64,000 nt of DNA from DIGJ01 sp041739345. Its GTDB lineage: Bacteria > Bacillota > Clostridia > Lachnospirales > Lachnospiraceae. The notes under the pieces are model-generated. The model did not search any database. It was given only the letters and a program-made list of their open reading frames with translations, and was not told where the DNA came from. Below, piece by piece: positions 18,558 through 28,400 of the stretch. How positions within the stretch are numbered: the stretch's first letter is position 1; the number at the start of each line of letters is the position of its first letter. Location: assembly GCA_041739345.1 (NCBI GenBank), contig JBGSNZ010000009.1, forward strand, positions 186,001 through 250,000, in the 5' to 3' direction. The translations under genes were made by a program, and so were the position numbers.

Positions 18558-19754
18558 CTACTCGGTTATATTTTCATTTAATAGTTCTTCAAAAAAACGT
18601 TGAATCTCTTCCTTGTTTTCCTGAATATATATTCTGTCAAGCGGTATCACATCAATCTTAGAAAGTGGCACATCATTTCCGTCTGGCACATCGATTCTTG
18701 TAGACCATGTCCCCTTTGTGGAATAGGGCATCCTTCCCTCTCCGGTTCCATCTGCTTCTCCCATGATGTATCTCACAAAAAGCTTGGCTGTATTGATATT
18801 TTTACATCCCCCTGCAAACATAATACAATTTGGTGTATATACTGCTGCAAAAGGGTCTAGCTTGTAAACAGGCTCAAACTGATATCCTATATCTTTTAGT
18901 CGCATCTTACTAGAAATCATGATGCCGATTTCCATTCCATCCTTCCCGCTATTGCCTATACCTTCTGCCACTTCGTCACTTGAATTAGTAAATACAATAT
19001 TGGGTGCCATCTGCTCCCACAAAATTTCACCTGCCGTTTTTCCTTGTGATATCTTAAGTGGTTCGCCTTTGTATCTTTCATAGGCTTGTTCGATCTTTTT
19101 ATCTTCTTTTAACAGCATAGAACAAAAACCATAGGTAGAAAATGATCTTAGTGGATTTGCCATAATAATTTTTCCTTTGTACTGCTCCTTTGTCAACTCC
19201 CAGATATTTTTAATAGGAGCCTCATTATAAACTTCTCCATTATAAAATAACATCAACGATTCCCCCAAAAAAGTCAGCTCTTCATCTGCATGTCCTTCTT
19301 TCATTTTTGGCGCAATATCGCTTGGGATATAGGGATATATAATTCCCGGCTGTACTAGCTGATCATACAAACTTACATCGTTGTCACTGCAGATTACCAA
19401 GTCACATAAATAATCTTTCTTTTTATAATTTTGGAGCAACTGATCTACTACATCACTCGATCGAACATGATTAACTTCTACCGTTAGACCTGGGTATTCC
19501 TTTTCAAAACTTTCCTTCACATCAAATACTCTGGTACTTACGGTATAGATCACAAGTGTATGTTCCAATAGCGCAGCCTCATAGAGTTCTTCTTTCGTTT
19601 CCACTGCATCGAGATTGGCTTCATCAAGCCACTTTTCCATATCCTTTTGCTGGCTTGTTTTCATATCCTTTTGACTACAGCCACTAATAAATAACAAAGT
19701 GATTACGCACAATCTAGCAATTCTTTTTTTTTGCTTTTGATTTTCTATTCTCAT
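18558..19754 (-). CDS. Binding lipoprotein, Fe3+/polyamine-type family 1 solute-binding protein
   Basis: The 398-residue protein has a lipoprotein signal ending LFISGC (C about residue 26). The mature part follows the AfuA/FbpA-like pattern: VIYTVSTR, a mid-region GKIIMANPLRS and a late MFAGGCKNINTAKLFVRYIMG segment. It overlaps the preceding gene by 4 bases (ATGA) and is followed 27 bases later by the kinase gene. No ABC permease or ATPase is near, so a role in signalling is more likely than uptake, as for PgtC with PgtA and PgtB (known analogy). The ligand is unknown. Confidence 0.85.
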   Translation of the reverse strand: MRIENQKQKKRIARLCVITLLFISGCSQKDMKTSQQKDMEKWLDEANLDAVETKEELYEAALLEHTLVIYTVSTRVFDVKESFEKEYPGLTVEVNHVRSSDVVDQLLQNYKKKDYLCDLVICSDNDVSLYDQLVQPGIIYPYIPSDIAPKMKEGHADEELTFLGESLMLFYNGEVYNEAPIKNIWELTKEQYKGKIIMANPLRSFSTYGFCSMLLKEDKKIEQAYERYKGEPLKISQGKTAGEILWEQMAPNIVFTNSSDEVAEGIGNSGKDGMEIGIMISSKMRLKDIGYQFEPVYKLDPFAAVYTPNCIMFAGGCKNINTAKLFVRYIMGEADGTGEGRMPYSTKGTWSTRIDVPDGNDVPLSKIDVIPLDRIYIQENKEEIQRFFEELLNENITE

Positions 19755-21310
19755 TGTCTCCCTTTCGTCAATGCCTTTTGTACTACATTCCAGGCAGTAT
19801 CATCCAATATATTGAGTTCTCCTTTGATAAACATCGGTATTATTTTATCGCTCTTTAAAGCAAAATCTTTCTGCAAAGCAATCTCCTTGTCCGGATATTT
19901 CGTAAGATAATATGGCTCATACCTCATAATGGCTCTGGAATCAATATATTCCACATTCGAACTGTTTCCATTCCATGTGACACCATTTATGTAGCTCTCT
20001 TTTATCACGCACGGACCAGCTTTCATAAAATTTTGATTCTGCACTTTGTCTTTGAGATAGTGGATTGTTGTGATTTTTGCTTTGCTTCCATAAGTAGATA
20101 AATCACTTTGTTTCGAAAACTTCCAGTCTACTCCCTCTTCACCAAATTCAGCAATGAGCGAAGCCTCTTTGGATAGCATCAAATCCATAATCTCATAGGC
20201 TTCTTTTTGATGGTTGCTGTTTACCGGAATCATCCCGCCAAAACAAGGCTCTGGTTCCAACATAATCGCGTTCTTCTCACCCGTAGGACCAGCTAGTGGC
20301 GCTACCTGTATGTATCTTGCTAACACATCCGGAGAATTCGCATACACAATATCTGCAATACTCTGACTCGTAAAAGCTCCTACCAGATTTGCTGGATCAT
20401 TCACTAATTCTTGAACCTGCTTTTTTGAAAAAGCAAATCCTTCTTTTGTTAATAACCCTTCCTCATACAGCGTATGACAATAGGTAAGTCCCTCTCGAAA
20501 CGCATCCTGACGAAACGAATCAACAATTTCTCCTGCCGAATTGCAAAAAACTCTTCCTCTGACCGGATCATTTGGAATAAATGCATTCAAAAGATAATTA
20601 TAGCTTTGCAGGGCATATTCTTCCTCGCAGCTAATGAGAGAAATTTCATCCTGTCTTCCATTTTCGTTTGCATCAAATTCCTTAAATGCTTTTAAAACAT
20701 CGTGAAATTCTTCTGTCGTTTTAGGAGCATTAATCCCAAGCTTTTTTAACCAGCTGAAATTAATCCACAATACTTGAAAATTCCTAGCCTGACGTGACGT
20801 ATTCATATTTGGCATATAATAGATACCACCATCTTGTTCTGTCATCTTACCCTTTAACTGGATATCCTGATAGGCATCAAACAACTCGCATAGATTACTA
20901 TCCGAATCTATGTATTCTAATAAATCAGCAAAATATCCTGCCTTTACATAACTTTGAAACTCCTCTTTCGTAATAATCTCCTGCTCATCTGGCAGAAAGA
21001 TTGCATCAATTGTTCCTTCTTTGGTTTCAAGCAATGCTCTAATATATTCTTTGTAATAAGTAGACTGTATATATACAAACTTAATCTTATATCCTGTCTG
21101 TTTTTCCAGCCAAATTTTATAGTAATTTGAATTAAAATCCTGTACTCTATCGTTTTGCATGATAGCTATCGTAATCGTTTCAGTATTCTTATCCTTTTTT
21201 AAATCTTTATAAAACAAAAACAGAAATACTATACTAAATAAAAAAACCAGCATGATCACGAAATATATAAACAAACTTTGCTTCTTTTTATTTTCCATCG
21301 TATTTACCAC
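19751..21310 (-). CDS. Membrane-anchored sugar-type solute-binding protein
   Basis: The 519-residue protein has one N-terminal membrane segment (about 13-33) and no lipobox cysteine, so it is anchored rather than lipidated. The body fits the large YtcQ/LplA-like family 1 binding proteins: an early DAIFLPDEQE region, WINFSWLKKLGINAPKTTEEF, the Ca-loop-like motif FDANENGRQDEISL and a closing segment with many aromatic residues. It starts 16 bases after the AraC-type regulator gene and overlaps the next gene by 4 bases. The role is presumed ligand capture for the kinase of the same operon. Confidence 0.85.
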   Translation of the reverse strand: MVNTMENKKKQSLFIYFVIMLVFLFSIVFLFLFYKDLKKDKNTETITIAIMQNDRVQDFNSNYYKIWLEKQTGYKIKFVYIQSTYYKEYIRALLETKEGTIDAIFLPDEQEIITKEEFQSYVKAGYFADLLEYIDSDSNLCELFDAYQDIQLKGKMTEQDGGIYYMPNMNTSRQARNFQVLWINFSWLKKLGINAPKTTEEFHDVLKAFKEFDANENGRQDEISLISCEEEYALQSYNYLLNAFIPNDPVRGRVFCNSAGEIVDSFRQDAFREGLTYCHTLYEEGLLTKEGFAFSKKQVQELVNDPANLVGAFTSQSIADIVYANSPDVLARYIQVAPLAGPTGEKNAIMLEPEPCFGGMIPVNSNHQKEAYEIMDLMLSKEASLIAEFGEEGVDWKFSKQSDLSTYGSKAKITTIHYLKDKVQNQNFMKAGPCVIKESYINGVTWNGNSSNVEYIDSRAIMRYEPYYLTKYPDKEIALQKDFALKSDKIIPMFIKGELNILDDTAWNVVQKALTKGRQ

Positions 21311-21326
21311 CTCATCTGTTTATACC

Positions 21327-22058
21327 TTATGACAATTCATTTTGATACTGACTAGGTGTCATTTCGAAATGAACTTTAAAGACCTTGCTAAAATAGTAAT
21401 AATCTTTGTATCCACACTCCACAGCAATCTTTTTCAACTGATAATTGCTTTCTTTCATAAGTTTGACTGCATTCTCCATCCTCAAATCAGTTATAAAACA
21501 AGTCAAGGTAGTATTATAGTATTTAGAAAACAAGTTACAGATGTACCCTGGGCTAAGTGCAAACTGCTTTCCAAGCCTTTCCAAAGTTATTTTTTCCATA
21601 AAATGGTTTTTCAAATAATCAAGCATTTGTATAAAAGATTCATTCATTTTTTTATTTTCTGTTTCTTTTACGATCGGATACTTTTTCGCCAACTTATTTG
21701 CCAGCTTTTCCAGTACCAGCTGCACTTCTTCTAGTTGTATTGGTTTTAATAGATAATCAAAACCATCTTGTTTGAAAAAAATACAAGCATCCTCAAAGGT
21801 ACCATACGCGCTTAGCATTACAAACTCAACTTCCATCCCTATTTCCTTAATGCATCTCATGAAACTATGTCCATCTACCGTTGGCATCTTTAAATCACTA
21901 AATATCACATCTGGTTGCAATTCTTGTATTATTGGAATCGCTTTTTTTGCATTATTCTCAAAACCAACCACCTCAAATCCATTATCCATCCATGGGACTG
22001 TGTTCACTATCTCTTTTAGTATAAGCTCGTCATCATCCACTAAAAAAACTTTATACAT
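21327..22058 (-). CDS. AraC-type response regulator
   Basis: The 243-residue protein has a receiver domain (1-120) with D8-D10, phosphoacceptor D55 (FSDLKMP) and K at about 106, then a C-terminal AraC helix-turn-helix pair (about 145-243; LGKQFALSPGYICNLF and the GYKDYYYFSKVFK...TPSQYQ signature). It is the first gene of the four-gene operon and the natural partner of the YesM-type kinase. A perfect 12-bp palindrome (TTATGTACATAA) lies in its leader, near 22071-22082. Confidence 0.9.
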   Translation of the reverse strand: MYKVFLVDDDELILKEIVNTVPWMDNGFEVVGFENNAKKAIPIIQELQPDVIFSDLKMPTVDGHSFMRCIKEIGMEVEFVMLSAYGTFEDACIFFKQDGFDYLLKPIQLEEVQLVLEKLANKLAKKYPIVKETENKKMNESFIQMLDYLKNHFMEKITLERLGKQFALSPGYICNLFSKYYNTTLTCFITDLRMENAVKLMKESNYQLKKIAVECGYKDYYYFSKVFKVHFEMTPSQYQNELS

Positions 22059-22139
22059 AGGCTTCCTCCATTATGTACATAACCAAAAAATCTATTTCCT
22101 ACATTATACTTTATAACAGGAAAAAAAATCCATAATAAT

Positions 22140-22190
22140 CAAAAAAAAGCTTGGAATAAGCATTTTTACAATAATTTCCAAGCTTTTTAT
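22140..22190. terminator. Bidirectional terminator-like inverted repeat
   Basis: Arms of 13 bases (AAAAAGCTTGGAA/TTCCAAGCTTTTT) and a loop of 19 have T-runs on both strands. It lies in the 377-bp gap between the NifU-like gene and the AraC-type regulator. The rest of that gap shows no convincing gene. Confidence 0.7.
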
Positions 22191-22371
22191 TTTGAGGATT
22201 ACATTTAAAATTTGATTATAATTAGTCAATAGTTTAGCCTTCTCACCTTTTATATTTGCAGGTGCAACTGTTTTATTATCCCCTATCATATTAGGTCTCT
22301 TCTTGTAATCGCCTACATAGATTTTAAATAAGCCATACTTACAATGAGATTACAATGATTTCCGTTTTTAC

Positions 22372-22392
22372 AAAAAAGAGCCTTCAAACTCT
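22372..22392 (-). terminator. Intrinsic terminator of the NifU-like gene
   Basis: A short hairpin (AGAGTT TGAA GGCTCT, with G-T pairs) is followed by six T residues on the minus strand, 44 bases after the stop. Confidence 0.65.
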
Positions 22393-22435
22393 AATTTTCT
22401 ACGTTTAAATGCTTTTTTAATGCCACGGCTTTTTA

Positions 22436-23257
22436 TCAATGATTCTCGTTGTTTTCTTTGTAATTTTCAATTACTTTTTTTAAAACATCCTTTGCTAGCA
22501 CTAGACTATGGTAATGATCGTCAGGTACACATCCCAATGCCTTTTCAATATCCGCCGGAGTAATATTCAAAGCATCCGATATATTCTTTCCTTTTACTAA
22601 TTCAGTTATCATACTTCCAGCAGCAAGCGTGATTTCACAACCATCGGAGCAGAAAGAAATATCCTTTATGATATTATCTATTATCTTAATCCACATTTGC
22701 ATAATATCGCCGCATTCACCAGTATAAGATACATAACCATTTGAATCTTTCAATACGTCAAAGTTGCGTGGTTTATTCATATGATTCACCAGCGTCTCTC
22801 CATACTTGTCAATCATCATCTTTTCAATAATATCCATAAAATCTATCGATTCTTTTTTATCATGATACGAACTCACTTGTTTTCCATCTGTTTTATTTTT
22901 ATAATCATCGATTGCACTTCGTAAAGCACTTACACCCAGATTGGAACAATGTAATTTTTCTTCAGGAAGCCCGTCCAAAGCCTCTACGATATCCTCCTCT
23001 GTAATTTTCATTGCTTCATCTAAGGATTTTCCCTTCGCTAAAACAGATGTCATACTGGAAGTTGCAACAGACGCACAGCATCCAAATACCAGATAGCTAA
23101 CTTCTTCAATACTATTATCCTTAATCCGCAAATACATTGTTAGAAAATCTCCACAATTGGGATCTCCAAAACTTCCCTCTGCATCTGCATCTGGCATGCT
23201 ATGCGCATTTTGCGGACACATAAAATGTTCCATTACTTTATCAGAATACATTACCAT
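22436..23257 (-). CDS. Tandem double NifU/IscU N-domain protein
   Basis: The 273-residue protein contains two consecutive IscU/NifU-N-like domains. The first (about 1-125) has the full cysteine set C35 (DPNCGD), C60/C61 (FGCCAS) and C104 (HCSNLG). The second (about 145-270) keeps GECGD and CSDGCEITLAAGSM but has His where the third cysteine is expected (DDHYHSLVL). IscU-type proteins scaffold Fe-S clusters, and the intact first half should be able to do so. No IscS is adjacent. The ATG at 23257 has GGAG 5 bases upstream. Confidence 0.87.
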   Translation of the reverse strand: MVMYSDKVMEHFMCPQNAHSMPDADAEGSFGDPNCGDFLTMYLRIKDNSIEEVSYLVFGCCASVATSSMTSVLAKGKSLDEAMKITEEDIVEALDGLPEEKLHCSNLGVSALRSAIDDYKNKTDGKQVSSYHDKKESIDFMDIIEKMMIDKYGETLVNHMNKPRNFDVLKDSNGYVSYTGECGDIMQMWIKIIDNIIKDISFCSDGCEITLAAGSMITELVKGKNISDALNITPADIEKALGCVPDDHYHSLVLAKDVLKKVIENYKENNENH

Positions 23258-23367
23258 TCACTCTCCTTATAAATTGTAACACGAATGAGCAAATATCTTA
23301 TTTTGGTCTTATGCTCATAAAATTATTTTAATTTAATTTTATATGCATGTCAATACATACCGAATTT

Positions 23368-23469
23368 CTAAGCCTCATTTTCTGCTGTCGTTTTTATCCT
23401 CACGTTATCTCTAGAATGTATCGTATCTGGATGTTTCACTTCAGCAAAAGAGCCATGATAAACAATCAT
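23368..23469 (-). pseudogene. DUF3990-like gene remnant
   Basis: The frame MIVYHGSFAEVKHPDTIHSR matches, from memory, the N-terminus of DUF3990 proteins. The similarity ends after about 23 residues and a stop follows at residue 34, whereas the family is usually about 150 residues or more. Its ATG overlaps the stop of the fragment upstream (ATGA), the arrangement of the intact DUF3791-DUF3990 pairs common in Clostridia. Confidence 0.65.
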
Positions 23470-23576
23470 TGCAGTACCCCCTCTTCTTTCATATAGTCGA
23501 TAATATCATTTACTATATAGTCTTTACCTTGGGTATGAAGTATTTCATACAAACGCACGAGCGTGTTTATTTTCAT
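23466..23576 (-). pseudogene. DUF3791-like C-terminal remnant
   Basis: Thirty-six residues (VRLYEILHTQGKDYIVNDI core) look like the C-terminal end of DUF3791 proteins (DxLHTxGxxYIxxDI). The N-terminal half is missing. It is translationally coupled to the DUF3990 remnant. Confidence 0.6.
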
Positions 23577-23618
23577 ACGGTTATGTATACCTGTAAGAAT
23601 AGGAAGTTAAGCGGGATC

Positions 23619-25187
23619 TCACGTTTTGTGAAGATCACAAAGCATTTTTACCTCTTCGATTATTAATGTTTTATTTTTTTTCCATACAGATGCAAATTCT
23701 TTATATGGTACAGGGGTCTTTCCTTTCCCGATTTCTATTGTTATACCTGGAATATTTAAAGATCTCATATGATAGCTTCGAAAATCACCACTTGCCGTAT
23801 CATCCGTATATATCGTATCCGCATTCCGATATCCAGTCACTTTGTGTGCACAGGAATACATCTTCTTTGTTACGAAAGAGGTGTTTTTGTTGACCGAAGT
23901 TGCGCATCCTCTAAAGATAACTTTTCCTGCCGCATGATAGTTTATAATTGCAATGATCTTATGTTTATTTTTACTGTAAGTATTCAATATTTTAACAATT
24001 GCTTTTGTCTCATTTTCGCTCAATTTACTACTTCCACCGTATCCCAGTGGTCCAGCTTTTTTACTTTTGATTGTTTTAAAACCAACTCCAAAGTTACGAT
24101 TCAGATCTACGCCATTGACGTTTGCTTTCCATTTTGTCGGTTTCGTTTTTCCCATCATCGAATACAGTTTTTTTCTTAATTTCTTACTACGAATACCTTC
24201 CATCCCTTCCTGGGCTATTGTAGTACCATCTGGATTTGCCATAGGAATATAAACAATTGACATCGTTTCCAGTAAGTCAACTGGCTTACCACCAGCAATG
24301 GACTTATTATAATTTTCCAGATAATACTCAATCTGCTTCATACATAACAAACTTGTCATATATTCTCTCGCATGCAAATTAGAAACCACGAAAAGGTGCT
24401 TTTTTGCATTAGGATTTCCAATTTCAACTTTGTATAAATTCCGGTTATCCTCCGTTTTCCCAATCACTGAAGTAGTACAATACTGTGAATATTTCATTTG
24501 TAGCTGCTTCACGTCTGCCTCATACTCTTCGTATGTATATCTTGCATTGGAGGTATCCACTATTTCTGTATTTTTAAACGTGTATTTCTTTGCCTCACCA
24601 TATATAAGAATGGTATCGTCTTGTTGATAGATTGGTACTATTTTATAGATATAGGTCTGGTCATCTTTTATCGTTTTATCATAAAAATCATTTTTTTTCG
24701 TGACTTTTAAGATTTTATAATCTTTTGATTCCTTTTTCTTACGTCTTATTTCATAATAATTGGCGTTTGAATCTTCCGACCATGCTAAATAAACGCATTT
24801 TTTTGATACTTTCGTTGTCTGGATCTGGCTAATATTAGCTGGTATTTTTATTTCTATGGTACTGCTTTCTGCCACACATTGATCGACCATCCAAGCGATT
24901 ACTTTTATCTGATAAGACTCTTCTGGATCAGCAATAAATACTGCTGTATTCTCACTTATAGTCACTTCGATCTGTCCCTGCAAAGAATCAAGTACACTAA
25001 CCTCATACTTGTCACACCCTTCTACCATACTCCAAGTGATTTGAACATTACTTTTATCATTTGTAATATGTATCGGTTGAATAGCAACGAGTTCCTCTGC
25101 ATGAATTCTAACTGGTGCAGCAAATATGTATGAAGCGACTGTATACAAGATGAGGCATTTTATTGTATTTTTAATGTATTTTCCCAT
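23619..25187 (-). CDS. Secreted M14-family zinc carboxypeptidase with FN3-like domains
   Basis: The 522-residue protein has a signal peptide (1-30), two FN3-like domains (about 35-115 and 118-207) and an M14 peptidase domain (about 215-520). Zinc ligands H272 and E275 (NLHAREY) and H418 (NYHAAG) are present, with substrate-binding N363/R364 (LNRNF) and catalytic E485 (ITIEIG), so it should be active. It should cleave C-terminal residues or short peptide bonds of extracellular peptides, possibly cell-wall peptides. It is transcribed alone; a decayed gene pair lies downstream. Confidence 0.9.
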   Translation of the reverse strand: MGKYIKNTIKCLILYTVASYIFAAPVRIHAEELVAIQPIHITNDKSNVQITWSMVEGCDKYEVSVLDSLQGQIEVTISENTAVFIADPEESYQIKVIAWMVDQCVAESSTIEIKIPANISQIQTTKVSKKCVYLAWSEDSNANYYEIRRKKKESKDYKILKVTKKNDFYDKTIKDDQTYIYKIVPIYQQDDTILIYGEAKKYTFKNTEIVDTSNARYTYEEYEADVKQLQMKYSQYCTTSVIGKTEDNRNLYKVEIGNPNAKKHLFVVSNLHAREYMTSLLCMKQIEYYLENYNKSIAGGKPVDLLETMSIVYIPMANPDGTTIAQEGMEGIRSKKLRKKLYSMMGKTKPTKWKANVNGVDLNRNFGVGFKTIKSKKAGPLGYGGSSKLSENETKAIVKILNTYSKNKHKIIAIINYHAAGKVIFRGCATSVNKNTSFVTKKMYSCAHKVTGYRNADTIYTDDTASGDFRSYHMRSLNIPGITIEIGKGKTPVPYKEFASVWKKNKTLIIEEVKMLCDLHKT

Positions 25188-25337
25188 ATGTCTCCTTAAC
25201 TATTCTTTATTTGTCTATATAGCTTCTCTGACTTACATTTCCCACTTGATTGCAAACTTTATAGATGAACTTCCACTCTCCCCTCATCACGCCAAACTGT
25301 TTCCACCAATTTCTCTACCTTTCATACAAACTAATAT

Positions 25338-25382
25338 AAAAAATATCACGCAAAGAAAAAAACGATCTTTGCGTGATATTTT
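25338..25382. terminator. Terminator after the 1759-residue surface protein gene
   Basis: A perfect 15-base-arm hairpin (core ATATCACGCAAAG) and 11-base loop have T-runs on both sides. It lies 40 bases after the stop at 25422 on the minus strand. Confidence 0.9.
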
Positions 25383-25421
25383 AATGTTTATTCACTCTCC
25401 CTCATAGAAAATAGAACTGTT

Positions 25422-28400
25422 TTAAATAATTCCGTTAGCTGTAACCACAATTTGTTTCGACGAACCGCCAAGTTTAAGTGTGATTGTGATTTTTCCGTTA
25501 TTTGTCATAGAGGTTCCTGCAGCCCATCCGTTCCCGGATGCAACGGAAGGCGATCCATTCACAATTGCACTACTAAAGCCCGATGCATCTACTTTTACAT
25601 CATTTTTAAGTCCATAGACATAAAGTATATACCTACTACCATCGTGCCTTACTTTAACCTCTACCACATCACCGGCATATGGTTCACCCACTTCAACATA
25701 GGCATTATCACCATTTACTGTCAAACTGTCTGTATTCGAAAGCCATTTTGCATATAAGGTAACATCCTGTGCTTCCATATACTTGTTAGTATACAAGCTA
25801 GTTAGCTCACTGTCACTATACCATCCGCTAATGTATATTCCTGCACCTGTCACTGTTGGTACCGTGATAGAAGTACCATATTTTACGGTAGTAACAATAT
25901 CATCACTTCCGTTATTTGGTTTAAACGTCATGGTATAGCTGGTTCTGTCATAATAAAGCTTTAGCACAAGGCTTCCATCGGCTGCAACAACACCGGACGT
26001 TATATTCTGGCTTGCTTGTTCGTTGAACGTAAAACCAGTATAGGTCTTTTGTGTTGCAGTTACGGTTGTACTATAGAGACCTGTCAAATTTTCTGTAGAC
26101 GCAAGTGAATACCCTGTTCCATATGAGTATTGCTGGTAATGCTCTACTTTATAAGCAATCTGATTATTCTCTTCCCACTTCGCATAAAGCTTACTATTAC
26201 CCGCTTCCATTGTTGAAAATGTATATGGTATTGTCAAATTGCTGTCTTTGTACCATCCAACAAACAGATAACCTTCTTTTTCAGGTGCTACAGGTGCCGT
26301 GATAGCACTATCACAAGCCGCTGTAATCTTGCTAACCTCACTTCCTCCGTTTGAGTCAAAGTCGATCGAATAATTATTCGCAGTCCATACCGCTGTATAA
26401 GTCAGATTATTCGAAGGCATAGTGGATTCCACTGTACTTCCCCAGTTACTAAAGGTATATCCATTTTTCACCACTGCCGGAGCGGAAATAGACGCGCCAT
26501 ACTTCAACGTCTTTACAATATTGGCACTTCCGTTATCTGGCTTAAAGGTCAAGGTATAACTATTTCGTATATAATATTGCTTTAATTCCAAACTGCCTTC
26601 TGCCAAAATAGTTCCAGAAGTTAGTGTCCCTGCAACCCTGCTGTCATATGTAAATCCTGGATACGATTTTGTTGACGCCGTTGTCGTCTGTCCTGTCGTT
26701 CCTGCAAGCATCTGCGTTTCATACAACGTATACTCATCATTTGCAAGGTTTTGCTGGTAGTGTTCCACCTGATAAGGGGTCGTAGTATTTTCTGTCCACT
26801 TCGCATAAAGTACGATATTTTCTGCAGGCATCGTAGTAAAGACAAATGGTGTTGTCAATTTTTCGTCCTTGTACCAGCCACTGAACGTAAATCCTTGTCT
26901 GAGTGGAGCTGCTGGGGCTTTTTGCGCTGCTTCATACAAATATGTAGAACTGCTTACGGCACTTCCTCCCATAGAATTGTAACTGATGGTATAACCGTTA
27001 TCATTTACATCGTCCCAAACCAGGTGGAACGTGCGCGAAACCGGCATAGAAGAAAATGCAAGCGATGTACCCTTCCAGGTAACCGTCATATCCGATTCCA
27101 GCTTATGCGTTCCGGAAGGAACGGATACCTTTACTGTATTCTCGGATAAGCTAAATTTATTGTTTGTAAAGCTGACTGTATAATCACTTGCCTTATAGTT
27201 TTTCGTACTGATATCTCCTTCTTTCAAATCGAGATAGGTCATACCAAAGGTACTATCGGGTAAGGTATATGTTTTGACCTTATCCTTCATTTTAATTAAC
27301 GTTTTTGGCGCATCATACGAAAAATCATATACATTATATCTTGTACCCGCACTTAATAATGGCCATTCCTTTTCATACAAGGTCGGATTATACTGGTATT
27401 TGCCATTCAGAACCTGTGCTTTAAAGGCAAGTTCCAGATAAATGCCAAAGTCTAGATACAAAGCTCCTGACATCTTCGAATTTTTCACTTTATTGACAGA
27501 TTCGAGCTGATAGAAGAAATATCCATATACTTTGGTATATACTCCTGCTTCTGCAGTAAGCCCAACACTATCTAATTTTGTCGAGAAAAGCCCAACTGCA
27601 AATTCCAGACGGATTCCGGCCCGCAGTCCCAGGGTTCCCATAACATAGAACTGGAACGTATACTTTTCATCCATCAGACTGAGTGTATTGCTGCCTGCAT
27701 CCCTGGCACGAACTTTTGCCCAGAAGCAATATCTGGTACCATTTTGGTATTCAAAGTTACATCCAAGGGCTACATTGATATTGGCACTGACTACAAAATC
27801 AACGGATTCTTTGACTGCAATGATACCCAACAGCAGATGCTGCTCTTGTGATATGATCTCTTTATCAAAAATCTCGATCCAATCGGTGTCATTTTCCATC
27901 ATATCGCTGTAGAGTTCAAACAGCTCTTTCACACCACCAGATATTTCTTCTGGGTTTGTGGAGGACATTATCTTTTGAATCTGCTTTGAGACATCAATCG
28001 AGGCTGACTTTGTGGCAACTACTGCCTTGAAGCTGATTCCGGTATAGTTATAAATATCAATATTAGCATTCATTTGATAATCTGCAATATAAGGGAAAAT
28101 CCATTTCTTTTTCCATACTGCTTTTCCGGATGCTCCCACATCCATCTTTAATTCTTCGATAAAAGTAGAGGACAGTGAAATCTTAATATTGCTGTCATCC
28201 GTTGCTTTGACCGTAACATCAAAGCTGACACTAACAGCACACCGTACACCGCTGCCACTTAATTTTTGTAAGTTCTTACCAATACTTGCTTTTACTTTTA
28301 AATTTTCAATTTTTACTTTAGATCCAGCAGCGGATACTGCCATCAATTTTACTTCCTCTACACTGGCATTGGATCCATCCGCCATCTTAATGGATAACGT

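Noticed and set aside
22104..22289. 61-codon minus-strand frame between the NifU-like gene and the AraC-type regulator
   Set aside because: No ribosome binding site, it crosses a terminator hairpin, and the composition is not protein-like.
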